From: Streptomyces sp. NBC_01210
GTDB lineage: Bacteria > Actinomycetota > Actinomycetes > Streptomycetales > Streptomycetaceae
NCBI RefSeq assembly: GCF_036010325.1
Contig: NZ_CP108549.1
Location: forward strand, 5,270,001 to 5,334,000
Length of the DNA stretch: 64,000 bases
Direction: 5' to 3'
This document shows, piece by piece, positions 41,572-49,972 of this stretch (its first letter is position 1; every line of letters starts with the position of its first letter). Both the position numbers and the translations under genes were made by a program. Below the pieces are notes generated by a model. It was not told where the DNA came from and did not search any database. It saw nothing but the letters and a program-made list of their open reading frames with translations.

Positions 41572-41585
41572 CCGCCCGAAGGCGG
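41572..41585. terminator. Small hairpin between convergent genes
   Basis: CCGCC and GGCGG pair around a CGAA tetraloop, immediately after the DUF397 stop and before the end of the convergent ATPase gene. Confidence 0.4.
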
Positions 41586-41602
41586 GCCCGCTCACCCCGG
41601 AG

Positions 41603-42109
41603 CTAGCCCAGCAGGAACAGCGCCCAGACAACCTTTCCGTGGAGCGCCCCGGCGAGCGGGTGCCAGCCCCAGCTGTCGCTGAAGGAGTCCACCAGGAACA
41701 GACCGCGGCCCGACTCGGCCGCACCACTGGGGTCGGGAAAAGGGATGTCGTCGCTCTCGCCGGTTCCGGGACTGACATGGCTGGGGTCGCGCACCGCACA
41801 CACCAGCCGGCTGGTCCAGTGCATCAAGTGCAGCCGTACGGGCGGTTCCTGAACCTCCCGCTGAGCGTCCGCGGGCAGTGCGTGCCGCAGGGCGTTGGTG
41901 ACGAGTTCGGAGACGACCAGCGCGACATCGTCGAATCTGTCGCTCAGATCCCACTGGCCGAGCGTCGCCTTGGTGAACTGCCGTGCTCCGCGCACCGCTT
42001 CATAGCGGGCGGGCAGGGCGCACGAGGCTGAGCTGGAAACCGCTGCGGGATCGATGGGGGGAAGCCCCTGCCGTAACGGCTCGAGCATGGTCGATCCATT
42101 CATCCCCAT
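41603..42109 (-). CDS. HATPase_c protein, RsbW/SpoIIAB-like anti-sigma regulatory kinase
   Basis: A 168-residue GHKL ATPase. The N-box is SELVTNALRHA; the G1 region is CAVRDPS, and GRGLFLVDSFSD is the later glycine motif. Such proteins are serine kinases that hold anti-anti-sigma factors or act with DUF397/XRE trios. Start ATG 42109 with GGGAG upstream; other ATG codons at 42103 and 42088 are possible. It converges on the DUF397 gene and is divergent from the DUF5753 regulator. Confidence 0.88.
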   Translation of the reverse strand: MGMNGSTMLEPLRQGLPPIDPAAVSSSASCALPARYEAVRGARQFTKATLGQWDLSDRFDDVALVVSELVTNALRHALPADAQREVQEPPVRLHLMHWTSRLVCAVRDPSHVSPGTGESDDIPFPDPSGAAESGRGLFLVDSFSDSWGWHPLAGALHGKVVWALFLLG

Positions 42110-42420
42110 GCGAGGCACTCCCGGGAATCGCGGCTGTGACGCTACAACACGAACGAGCACGCAGGTGCGCGAGGACCATGGTTCCGAATGCGTAGAGCAG
42201 ATGCAAGGGCAGATGCACGTGCACGCGCCGGACCTGTCCGCTCCCGTGCCGGTTCTTGCTCATTTCTTCCACCAATCTCTTTCGCCCCCTTCCCGAAGCC
42301 TTCTCATCTCCGTAATCGAATGAGTACGGGCTGAAGCGTTTTGGTGGCAGAATCCCGGGTCTCGGGGTTCGGGGGTGCTCCGTCAGGCATACCTATGAGG
42401 CGATGGGGAGGGTTGGGGTC

Positions 42421-43284
42421 GTGACCGCAGGCGAGTCGAGCGGTTCCGTGGTACGGCGCATCCTGTTGGGCTCACAGCTGAGGCGGCTGCGCGAATCGCG
42501 TGGCATCACCCGTGAGGCGGCTGGGTACTCCATTCGCGCATCCGAATCCAAGATCAGCCGCATGGAGTTGGGACGGGTGAGCTTCAAGGCGAGGGACGTC
42601 GAGGATCTGCTGACGCTCTACGGAGTCGCCGACGAAGCAGAACGAGGATCCCTGCTGGGCCTCGCGAAGGAGGCCAATGTCGCCGGGTGGTGGCACAGCT
42701 ACGGCGATGTGCTGCCCGGCTGGTTTCAGACATATGTGGGGCTGGAAGGCGCCGCCTCACTCATCCGCATCTATGAAGTGCAGTTCGTGCACGGCCTGTT
42801 GCAGACCGAGGCGTACGCCCATGCCGTCGTCACCCGCGGCATCCCCGACGCGCCCCGGGCCGAGATCGACCGCCGGGTCTCGCTGCGTCTCGAGCGTCAG
42901 AAGGTTCTCGTCTCCGAGCGCGCGCCGCGCTTCCAGGCCGTGCTCGACGAAGCCGCGCTGCGCCGTCCGTACGGCGACCGGGCCGTGATGCAGGGCCAGT
43001 TGAGGCATCTCATCGAGATCTCCGAACAGCCCAACATCACACTGCAGGTGATGCCCTTCAGCTTCGGCGGGCACGCGGGCGAGAGCGGAGCCTTCACCAT
43101 GCTGCGCTTCCCGGAGTCGGACCTCTCCGACATCGTCTATCTGGAGCAGCTCACCAGCGCCCTGTATCTCGACAAGCGCGAGGAGGTCGCTCAGTACGAA
43201 CGGGTCATGCGGCGGCTGCAGGAGGACAGTCCGGATCCGGCCGAGAGCCGTGACCTTCTCCGTGGTCTTCTCCAACTCACCTGA
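42421..43284 (+). CDS. XRE-family regulator with DUF5753 domain
   Basis: A 287-residue regulator. The N-terminal helix-turn-helix (about 13-68, QLRRLRESRGITREAAGYS) is followed by the DUF5753 sensor (about 95-275, with IYEVQFVHGLLQTEAYA and LQVMPFSFGGHAGE). Regulators of this class work with DUF397 and HATPase partners, both here. GTG 42421 is preferred, with GGAGG upstream; ATG 42403 is also possible. Confidence 0.92.
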   Translation: MTAGESSGSVVRRILLGSQLRRLRESRGITREAAGYSIRASESKISRMELGRVSFKARDVEDLLTLYGVADEAERGSLLGLAKEANVAGWWHSYGDVLPGWFQTYVGLEGAASLIRIYEVQFVHGLLQTEAYAHAVVTRGIPDAPRAEIDRRVSLRLERQKVLVSERAPRFQAVLDEAALRRPYGDRAVMQGQLRHLIEISEQPNITLQVMPFSFGGHAGESGAFTMLRFPESDLSDIVYLEQLTSALYLDKREEVAQYERVMRRLQEDSPDPAESRDLLRGLLQLT

Positions 43285-43353
43285 AACGTCAGTACGATGA
43301 CGTCACATCAGGCATCTGCCTCTGCAGTCTTCTGAGGTTAGGAATCGGATCAC

Positions 43354-44811
43354 ATGTCCTTCTTCACCGAGCTGGCCCACCAGTACATCGATGGCGAGTG
43401 GAGGCCGGGAAGCGGCTCCTGGGACATCATCGATTTCAACCCGTACGACGGCGAGAAGCTGGCCTCGATCCCGGTCGCCACCGCTGTGGAGGTGGACCAG
43501 GCCTACCGCGCCGCCGAGCGCGCGCAGGAGGGCTGGGCCGCGACCAATCCGTACACCCGCCGACTGGTCTTCGAGCGTGCTCTGCGAGTCATCGAGGACC
43601 GCGAACAGGAGATCGCCGAGACGATCATCGCGGAGCTCGGCGGTACCCGTCTGAAGGCGGCCTTCGAGCTGCACCTCGCCAAGGAGTTCCTGCGCGAGGC
43701 GGTGCAGCTTGCGCTGCGGCCCGAGGGCCGGATCCTTCCTTCGCCGACCGACGGCAAGGAGAACCGCGTCTATCGCCTGCCGGTCGGCGTCGTGGGCGTC
43801 ATCAGCCCCTTCAACTTCCCCTTCCTGCTGTCGATCAAGTCGGTCGCGCCGGCGCTGGCGCTCGGCAACGCCGTGGTGCTCAAGCCGCATCAGAACACCC
43901 CGATCTGCGGCGGATCCCTGGTGGCCAAGGTGTTCGAGGAGGCGGGCCTGCCGGCCGGTCTGCTGAATGTCGTCATCACCGACATAGCGGAGATAGGGGA
44001 CGCGCTGATCGCGCACCCGGTGCCGAAGGCGATCTCCTTCACCGGTTCCGACAAGGTGGGGCAGCATGTCGCCACCGTCTGCGCGGCGAACTTCAAGCGA
44101 GCCATCCTCGAACTCGGCGGCAACAGCGCGCTGATCGTGCTCGACGACGCCGATGTCGACTACGCGGTGGACGCGGCGGTCTTCAGCCGCTTCGTGCACC
44201 AGGGCCAGGTCTGCATGGCGGCCAACCGCATCCTGGTGGACCGGACGGTGGAGAAGGAGTTCACCGAGAAGTTCGTCGCCAAGGTCAAGACCCTGAAGGT
44301 CGGCGACCCGGCGGACCCGCAGACCCACATCGGCCCGCTCATCAACTCCACGCAGGCCGACGCGGTGACATCGCTCGTCGAGCAGACGGTGGAGGGCGGC
44401 GCGACCGCGCTGCTGCGCGGGACCGCCGAGGGCAATCTGGTGGGTCCCTCGGTGCTGACCGACCTGGCGGACGACTCGCCGATCCTGTCGCAGGAGATAT
44501 TCGGCCCGGTGGCGCTCATCGTGCCGTTCGACGGGGAGGACGAGGCGGTCAGGATCGCCAACGACACTCCGTACGGCTTGAGCGGCGCAGTGCACACCGG
44601 TGACGTCGAGCGCGGGGTACGGATCGCGCACCGGATCAACACCGGCATGATCCACATCAATGACAGCACGGTTCACGACGAGCCCATCGTCCCGTTCGGC
44701 GGCGAGAAGCACTCCGGCAGTGGGCGGCTGAACGGTGAGTCGATGATCGAGGCGTTCACCACCCAGAAGTGGATCTCGGTGCAGCACGGCCGCTCGCAGT
44801 TCCCGTTCTGA
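43354..44811 (+). CDS. Aldehyde dehydrogenase
   Basis: A 485-residue NAD(P)-dependent aldehyde dehydrogenase. PFNFPFLLSIKSVAPALALGN, the FTGS cofactor motif, catalytic Glu253 (LELGGN) and Cys287 (GQVCMA) are all in place, 34 residues apart as usual. The sequence is closest in style to benzaldehyde/vanillin dehydrogenases. No neighbour tells the substrate. ATG 43354. Confidence 0.95.
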   Translation: MSFFTELAHQYIDGEWRPGSGSWDIIDFNPYDGEKLASIPVATAVEVDQAYRAAERAQEGWAATNPYTRRLVFERALRVIEDREQEIAETIIAELGGTRLKAAFELHLAKEFLREAVQLALRPEGRILPSPTDGKENRVYRLPVGVVGVISPFNFPFLLSIKSVAPALALGNAVVLKPHQNTPICGGSLVAKVFEEAGLPAGLLNVVITDIAEIGDALIAHPVPKAISFTGSDKVGQHVATVCAANFKRAILELGGNSALIVLDDADVDYAVDAAVFSRFVHQGQVCMAANRILVDRTVEKEFTEKFVAKVKTLKVGDPADPQTHIGPLINSTQADAVTSLVEQTVEGGATALLRGTAEGNLVGPSVLTDLADDSPILSQEIFGPVALIVPFDGEDEAVRIANDTPYGLSGAVHTGDVERGVRIAHRINTGMIHINDSTVHDEPIVPFGGEKHSGSGRLNGESMIEAFTTQKWISVQHGRSQFPF

Positions 44812-44962
44812 CCCGGGTGTCCAGCCCCTCTCTCCGACCCTGCTTCAACTTTGCGCCCACGGACCCTTGCGGACAGAACCTGACCGCAAGGGACCGTAGC
44901 GTGAGTGGTGTCAGAAGGAGGGCGGACAGCCTCTCCGTGAAGCACCCGGAAGGGCGGACATC

Positions 44963-45511
44963 ATGGTCACTCACGTTCCCGCAGAGGCCCACGGCGACGA
45001 GCGCGGCGCGCTCCTCTCCTTCGTCGAGGCGCAGCGCGGCGCGATCCGCCGCTCCGTACTCGGACTGACCGAGGGGCAGGCGGCGAGCCGCCCGAGCGCC
45101 GGCGAGCTCTCGCTCTCCGGACTGCTCAAGCATGTCGCGGAGACAGAGCTCGGCTGGCTCCGGCTGGCGCAGCAGAAGCCGAACGAGAAGCAGCGCACCG
45201 AGGAGACCTGGGACGACAGCTTCCGTCTCGTCGAGGGCGAGACGGTTCCCGGGGTGCTGGCCTTCTGGGACGAAGTGGCCAAGGAGACCGCCGAGTTCAT
45301 CCACTCCGTGCCCAGCCTGAACGACACCTTCCCGCTGCCCCCGCAGCCCTGGTACCCCAAGGACGGTGCGGTGTCGATGCGCTGGCTGCTGCTGCACCTG
45401 GTGGAGGAGATCGGCCGGCACGCGGGCCACGCGGACATCGTCCGTGAGTCGCTGGACGGCAAGACCGCCTTCGAGCTGGTGGCCCTGGAGAGTGGCCAGG
45501 ACTGGGGTTAG
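44963..45511 (+). CDS. DinB-family protein (DUF664)
   Basis: A 182-residue four-helix-bundle protein of the DinB/DUF664 group, with metal-binding His in LLKHVAE (residue about 56) and in LHLVEEIGRHAGHAD (about 142-156). Related enzymes are mycothiol- or bacillithiol-dependent S-transferases or unknown. Its 3' end overlaps the convergent VOC gene by four bases. Confidence 0.9.
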   Translation: MVTHVPAEAHGDERGALLSFVEAQRGAIRRSVLGLTEGQAASRPSAGELSLSGLLKHVAETELGWLRLAQQKPNEKQRTEETWDDSFRLVEGETVPGVLAFWDEVAKETAEFIHSVPSLNDTFPLPPQPWYPKDGAVSMRWLLLHLVEEIGRHAGHADIVRESLDGKTAFELVALESGQDWG

Positions 45512-46158
45512 GACTCCCCGGCATCCACCGCGGCGGCCCGTGCACGCAGACGGGCCGCCGTGTCGTCGTCGTGGAGCTGTTCGGCGACGTCCGCCCGCAG
45601 CGCGAGGAGCCGGACGAGCTGTTCGGCGGTGGGCTGCTCGTCCTCCAGGCCCAGCACCCGGTCCAGGATCTTCGCGGCGCCCGCCGGATCGTCCTTGGAG
45701 TCGGTGAAGAGCGTCGCCATGTGCAGAGCACGCGCGAAGGTCTCCCGGGGAGCCGGCCGGTGGTGCTGGTCCTCGGTGATCTGCTTCCCGACACGGATGC
45801 AGTTGCCGCCGGGGTCGGTCATCAGAAACTGACGCACCCCGTAGCTCATGTCCTTGAGCGTCCCGAGGCGCGGCAGACCGCGCGTCGGGATCTTTCCGTA
45901 CGCTGCCTTCAGACCGGTCCGGAAGGACTCGTACAGCGCGTCCACCTCGTCCGTGGCGACGTAGCAGGTGCTGAAGGATCCGGCGGGGTCGTACTTCTTC
46001 ATCCCGAAGAACTGCAGCTGGATGCCGCCGCGCTCGACGACGGCGTACGGATGGGGGCTCTTCTGCTGGAAGGCCACCTCGAAGCCGAGCGCGGTGTAGA
46101 AGTCGAGCACCGGCTGGAGGGTCTGGCACGGCAGGATCGGAATCGTCTTCTCGGCCAT
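45508..46158 (-). CDS. VOC/glyoxalase-fold protein with helical C-terminal extension
   Basis: A 216-residue protein. The first 130 residues form a VOC fold (LDFYTALGFEV, then RQFLMTDPGGNCIRVG), as in bleomycin-resistance and glyoxalase relatives. The remaining 80 residues are helical (AKILDRVLGLEDEQPTAEQL). It is divergent from the PadR regulator at 46199, with a palindrome between them, so it is probably PadR-controlled. Start ATG 46158; the ATG 18 bases upstream is also in frame. Confidence 0.85.
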   Translation of the reverse strand: MAEKTIPILPCQTLQPVLDFYTALGFEVAFQQKSPHPYAVVERGGIQLQFFGMKKYDPAGSFSTCYVATDEVDALYESFRTGLKAAYGKIPTRGLPRLGTLKDMSYGVRQFLMTDPGGNCIRVGKQITEDQHHRPAPRETFARALHMATLFTDSKDDPAGAAKILDRVLGLEDEQPTAEQLVRLLALRADVAEQLHDDDTAARLRARAAAVDAGES

Positions 46159-46172
46159 GCCAGCTACTCTAG

Positions 46173-46182
46173 TCAAAGTTGA
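46173..46182. promoter_or_regulatory. Candidate PadR operator
   Basis: TCAAAGTTGA is a 4-2-4 palindrome in the 40-base gap between the divergent VOC and PadR genes. PadR-type regulators usually bind such sites near their own promoters. Confidence 0.4.
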
Positions 46183-46198
46183 ATAGAAAGGTACGCGG

Positions 46199-46840
46199 AT
46201 GTCTGCGATCCGGCTGCTCGTCCTCGGAGCCGTACGCCAGCACGGGCGGGCGCACGGTTACCAGGTCCGCAACGACCTGGAGTACTGGGGCGCGCATGAG
46301 TGGTCCAACGCCAAGCCCGGCTCGATCTATCACGCGCTGAAGCAGATGGCGAAACAAGGGCTGCTGCACGCTCATGAGATCGCTCCGTCCACGGCCGGCG
46401 GGCCGCCGCGCACCGAGTACGAGATCACCGAGAAGGGCACCGAGGAGTACTTCGCGCTGCTGCGCGAGTCGCTGACGTCCTACGACCAGAAGATGGACGT
46501 GCTCTCGGCGGGGATCGGCTTCATCGTCGATCTGAAGCGGGAAGAGGCCGTGGCGCTGCTCAAGGAGCGGGTGCGCGGACTCCAGGAGTGGCGGTCCTCG
46601 GTGACGGACTACTACACGCCCGAGGACGGCCCGGAGTCGATCGGGCACATCGGCGAGATCATGAATATGTGGGTCTCCTCGGCGGACTCGGGTGCGGAGT
46701 GGACGCAGGGCCTGATCCGGCGGATCGAGGGCGGGGCGTACACCTTCGCGGGGGAGGGCGAGCCGTTTGTGGGGGTGCTCGCCGAGGGCGAGGAGAACCC
46801 GTACGCGACGGGCGAGCCGCATGAGGAGGATCAGAGCTGA
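46199..46840 (+). CDS. PadR-family transcriptional regulator
   Basis: A 213-residue regulator. The winged helix (about 1-85) has VLGAVRQHGRAHGYQVRNDL and GSIYHALKQM, followed by the wing TEYEITEKGTEEYFALL. The C-terminal helical domain (90-200) mediates dimerisation. It probably represses its own gene and the divergent VOC gene. Confidence 0.93.
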   Translation: MSAIRLLVLGAVRQHGRAHGYQVRNDLEYWGAHEWSNAKPGSIYHALKQMAKQGLLHAHEIAPSTAGGPPRTEYEITEKGTEEYFALLRESLTSYDQKMDVLSAGIGFIVDLKREEAVALLKERVRGLQEWRSSVTDYYTPEDGPESIGHIGEIMNMWVSSADSGAEWTQGLIRRIEGGAYTFAGEGEPFVGVLAEGEENPYATGEPHEEDQS

Positions 46841-46947
46841 TCTGGTCTCCCCATCGGGACCCCCGTCCCGTCGTGGACCTTCGCCTCGTCGTGGACCTGG
46901 GCGCGTCGCCCGGCCGGCTCGGCGGCCGACACCGGAACCGGCGGAAG

Positions 46948-48369
46948 TCAGTGGTGGAAGGCTGTTGCCGCCGCCGTGTACTTGCTCATGGGGTGGGGCT
47001 GGCGGCGCAGTTCCGGCATCAGCGTCCGCAGGTCTTCGAGCAGCAGCTCGCTGAGGTCGGCCGAGAAGCCGTTGCGGCAGACCACCCGCAGCACCGAGAG
47101 ATCCTCGCGGTTGGCCGGGAAGGTGTACGCGGGCACCAGCCAGCCGTGCTCGCGCAGCCGTCGCGAGACGTCGAAGACATCGAAGTTCTGCACGTCCGGG
47201 GCGGTGGTCACGGCGAACACGGGCAACTGGTCGCCACGGGTGAGGAGTTGGAAATCACCCAGGGCCGCGATCTCGTCCGCGAGCCCGAGGGCGACATCGC
47301 GGGTCGTCTGCTGGACGGCCCGGAAACCCTCGCGCCCCAGCCGCAGGAACGTGTAGTACTGCGCCACGACCTGCGCGCCGGGCCGGGAGAAGTTGAGGGC
47401 GAAGGTGGGCATGTCGCCGCCCAGATAGTTGACCCGGAAGACCAGCTCCTCGGGCAGCTCGGCGGACGAGCGCCACAGCGCCCAGCCGACGCCGGGATAG
47501 ACCAGGCCGTACTTGTGCCCGGAGGTGTTGATGGAGGAGACCCGCGGCAGCCGGAAGTCCCAGACCAGCTCCTCGTCGATGAAGGGCGCGACCATCGCGC
47601 CGGACGCGCCGTCGACATGGACGGGGATGTCCAGGCCGGTGCGCTCCTGGAGGGCGTCCAGGGCCGCGCAGACCTCGGCGACCGGTTCGTACGACCCGTC
47701 GAAGGTCGAGCCGAGCACGGTCACGACGCCGATGGTGTTCTCGTCGCAGAGATCGGCGGCGGCCTGCGGGTCGAGGTGGAAGCGGTCGCCCTCCATGGGC
47801 ACGAGCCGCGGCTCGACCTCCCAGAAGTTGCAGAACTTGTCCCAGCAGACCTGAACGTTGACGCCCATGACGAGATTCGGCCGGGCGGTGGCGGGGTAGC
47901 GGTCGCTGTTGCGCTGCGTCCAGCGGCGCTTGAGGGCCATCCCGGCGAGCATGCAGGCCTCGCTGGAGCCGGTGGTCGAGCAGCCGACCACGGCTTCGGG
48001 GTCCGGGGCGCACCAGAGGTCGGCGAGCATGGCCACACAGCGCCGCTCCAGTTCGGCCGTGCGGGGATACTCGTCCTTGTCGATCATGTTCTTGTCCCGG
48101 CACTCGCCCATCAGCACCCCGGCCTGCGGCTCCATCCAGGTGGTGACGAAGGTGGCGAGGTTGAGCCGGGAGTTGCCGTCGAGCATCAGCTCGTCATGGA
48201 CCAGCCGGTACGCGGTCGCCGGCGGCATCGGACCGTCGGGAAGCCGGTGCCTGGGCGGGGCCAAGGTCATTCCACTGACCGGGTCGGTCTCCCCGAAGAA
48301 GGGGTTGAGGGCGAGCCGGCGCCGCGCCTGCTCGTCGGGGGAGTCGCTTGCGCCCTTGTGGAGTGGCAT
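46948..48369 (-). CDS. gad: Glutamate decarboxylase
   Basis: A 473-residue PLP decarboxylase that converts L-glutamate to GABA and CO2. The PLP lysine is Lys286 in NTSGHKYGLVYPG; other family marks are GCSTTGSSEACML, VHVDGASGAMVAPF and MDLGRECxxx-like LMGECRDKNMIDKDEYP. The start is ATG 48369 (the long upstream frame holds the tandem repeats and is not protein-like). In bacteria it helps acid tolerance by using up a proton. It lies back to back with the TipAL gene, leaving a 221-base shared control region. Confidence 0.95.
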   Translation of the reverse strand: MPLHKGASDSPDEQARRRLALNPFFGETDPVSGMTLAPPRHRLPDGPMPPATAYRLVHDELMLDGNSRLNLATFVTTWMEPQAGVLMGECRDKNMIDKDEYPRTAELERRCVAMLADLWCAPDPEAVVGCSTTGSSEACMLAGMALKRRWTQRNSDRYPATARPNLVMGVNVQVCWDKFCNFWEVEPRLVPMEGDRFHLDPQAAADLCDENTIGVVTVLGSTFDGSYEPVAEVCAALDALQERTGLDIPVHVDGASGAMVAPFIDEELVWDFRLPRVSSINTSGHKYGLVYPGVGWALWRSSAELPEELVFRVNYLGGDMPTFALNFSRPGAQVVAQYYTFLRLGREGFRAVQQTTRDVALGLADEIAALGDFQLLTRGDQLPVFAVTTAPDVQNFDVFDVSRRLREHGWLVPAYTFPANREDLSVLRVVCRNGFSADLSELLLEDLRTLMPELRRQPHPMSKYTAAATAFHH

Positions 48370-48395
48370 CCGTCGCTCTGCCTTCCTCGGTCCGT

Positions 48396-48458
48396 ATGAG
48401 TTCAGGCGCGATGAGTTCAAGCGCGATGAGTTCACGTGCCGCGATGAGGTCAAGCGCG
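48396..48458. repeat. 15-bp tandem repeats upstream of gad
   Basis: ATGAGTTCAGGCGCG (48396-48410), ATGAGTTCAAGCGCG (48411-48425), ATGAGTTCA from 48426 with a three-base insertion, and ATGAGGTCAAGCGCG (48444-48458) form a head-to-tail array just upstream of the decarboxylase start. It could be a multi-site operator or only an expanded repeat. Confidence 0.72.
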
Positions 48459-48523
48459 ACGATACGGACAAAGGGGACTGATGGCTCGTCGGGCGGCGAT
48501 GAGGCTGCGTCGCACTATTGGGC

Positions 48524-48554
48524 TTGCACCTCACGTGACGTGAGGACTCAGGCT
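48524..48554 (+). promoter_or_regulatory. tipA-type promoter with TipAL palindrome
   Basis: TTGCAC at 48524-48529 is a -35 that merges with CCTCACGTGACGTGAGG (48529-48545), a perfect 8-1-8 palindrome. The same arrangement, with an overlong spacer before a weak -10 (about 48549-48554), is known for the thiostrepton-inducible tipA promoter. MerR-type activators untwist such long spacers, so TipAL probably activates its own gene here. Confidence 0.78.
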
Positions 48555-48590
48555 GAGGCGCGTACCGAGAAACGAAGGGAGCGGAAGGCG

Positions 48591-49349
48591 ATGAGCTACT
48601 CCGTGGGACAGGTCGCCGGTTTCGCCGGAGTGACGGTGCGCACACTGCATCACTACGACGAGATCGGACTGCTCTCCCCGAGCGGCCGCAGCACTGCGGG
48701 CCACCGGCGTTACGACGACGCCGACCTCGACCGGCTGCAGCAGATCCTGTTCTACCGGGAGCTCGGCTTCCCGCTCGAGGAGGTCGCGGCGCTGCTCGAC
48801 GACCCGGATGCGGACCCGCAGGAACACCTGCGCCGGCAGCACGAGCTGCTGTCCGCCCGGATCACCAAGTTGCAGCAGATGGCCGCTGCCGTCGAACAAG
48901 CCATGGAGGCGAAGAAGATGGGCATCAACCTCACGCCCGAGGAGAGGTTCGAGGTCTTCGGGGACAAGGACCCCGAGCAGTACGCGGAGGAGGCGGAGCA
49001 GCGCTGGGGCGGCACCGCGGCCTACGCCGAGTCGCAGCGGCGGGCCGCGGCCTACACCAAGGACGACTGGAAGCGCATGCAGGCCGAGGTCGCCGACTGG
49101 GGCGCGCGCTACGACGCCCTGATGGCGGACGGCGAGCCGCCGACCGGTGAGCGGGCCATGGACCTGGCCGAGGAGCACCGGCAGCACATCACCAAGTGGT
49201 TCTACGAGTGCACCTACGAGTTCCACACGTGCCTCGGCGACATGTATGTGTCGGACGAACGGTTCCGCGCCTTCTACGACTCCACCCGGCCGGGCCTCGC
49301 CGTCCATCTGCGTGACGCGATCCTCGCCAACGCGGTGCGCAACAGCTGA
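48591..49349 (+). CDS. tipA: TipAL, MerR-family regulator with thiopeptide-binding domain
   Basis: A 252-residue protein. The N-terminal MerR winged helix (VGQVAGFAGVTVRTLHHYDE) and a dimer coiled coil (about 75-108) lead to the TipAS domain (110-252). Cys214 in FHTCLGD matches the Cys that thiostrepton-type antibiotics modify covalently in TipA; Cys207 is also present. Binding of the drug activates the promoter upstream. ATG 48591 has GGAAGG nearby. The internal start of TipAS is annotated separately. Confidence 0.95.
   Translation: MSYSVGQVAGFAGVTVRTLHHYDEIGLLSPSGRSTAGHRRYDDADLDRLQQILFYRELGFPLEEVAALLDDPDADPQEHLRRQHELLSARITKLQQMAAAVEQAMEAKKMGINLTPEERFEVFGDKDPEQYAEEAEQRWGGTAAYAESQRRAAAYTKDDWKRMQAEVADWGARYDALMADGEPPTGERAMDLAEEHRQHITKWFYECTYEFHTCLGDMYVSDERFRAFYDSTRPGLAVHLRDAILANAVRNS
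48918..49349 (+). CDS. TipAS, internally initiated drug-binding form
   Basis: ATG 48918 (Met110 of TipAL, reading MGINLTPEER) has its own GGAGG at 48905-48909, eight bases upstream. In the known tipA system an in-frame internal start makes an excess of the drug-binding domain TipAS, which sequesters thiopeptides. The conserved site suggests the same here. Confidence 0.65.
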   Translation: MGINLTPEERFEVFGDKDPEQYAEEAEQRWGGTAAYAESQRRAAAYTKDDWKRMQAEVADWGARYDALMADGEPPTGERAMDLAEEHRQHITKWFYECTYEFHTCLGDMYVSDERFRAFYDSTRPGLAVHLRDAILANAVRNS

Positions 49350-49422
49350 GGGACTCCTGTGGGTGGGTGATTCCTGGTCCGGATTCGGGCCCGTCCGGTC
49401 CGGATTCGGGTCCGTCCAGGGC

Positions 49423-49788
49423 TCAGGTACGGGCCAGGATCACCGCCGTGCCGTATGCACAGACCTCCGTGCCCACATCCGCCGCTTCCGTCACATCGAA
49501 GCGGAACATCAGCACCGCGTTCGCGCCGCGCGACCGCGCCTGCTCGACGAGCCGCTCCATCGCCTGGTTGCGGGTCTCGACCAAGGTCTTGGTCAGCCCC
49601 TTCAGCTCGCCGCCGATCATCGACTTGAGGCCCGCGCCGATCTGGCTGCCCAGATGCCGCGAGCGCACCGTCAGACCGAAGATCTCGCCGATGACCTCCT
49701 GCACCTGGAATCCGGGTACGTCGTTCGTGGTGACGACCAGTACGTCGGACTGCGGGCCCTGTCCGCCGCCGTAATCCTCGATGCCCAT
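49423..49788 (-). CDS. YbjQ/DUF74 family protein
   Basis: A 121-residue YbjQ family protein: VLVVTTNDVPGFQVQEVIGEIFGLTVRSR is the signature, followed by GLTKTLVETRNQAMERL and a C-terminal strand with VCAYGTAVIL. These proteins form pentamers of unknown function. ATG 49788 has AAGGTGGA upstream. Confidence 0.92.
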   Translation of the reverse strand: MGIEDYGGGQGPQSDVLVVTTNDVPGFQVQEVIGEIFGLTVRSRHLGSQIGAGLKSMIGGELKGLTKTLVETRNQAMERLVEQARSRGANAVLMFRFDVTEAADVGTEVCAYGTAVILART

Positions 49789-49972
49789 CTGCGTCCACCT
49801 TCCGTACCGCTGCCGTCCGGGGCTTGTGACGCACAGCTTTGTCCCAGTCCGCGCACAGTGCATCCTGAACAGGCAGATGGAACGTGGAGGTGCCCGAAGG
49901 CGTTGATACCTTTGGGCGGCCGACCATGCCGATCGCCGATCGACCGACTATCGACTCAGGAGCCCGGACCTC

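Noticed and set aside
48396..48458. CRISPR array
   Set aside because: The 15-base units abut without spacers, and no cas genes are near.
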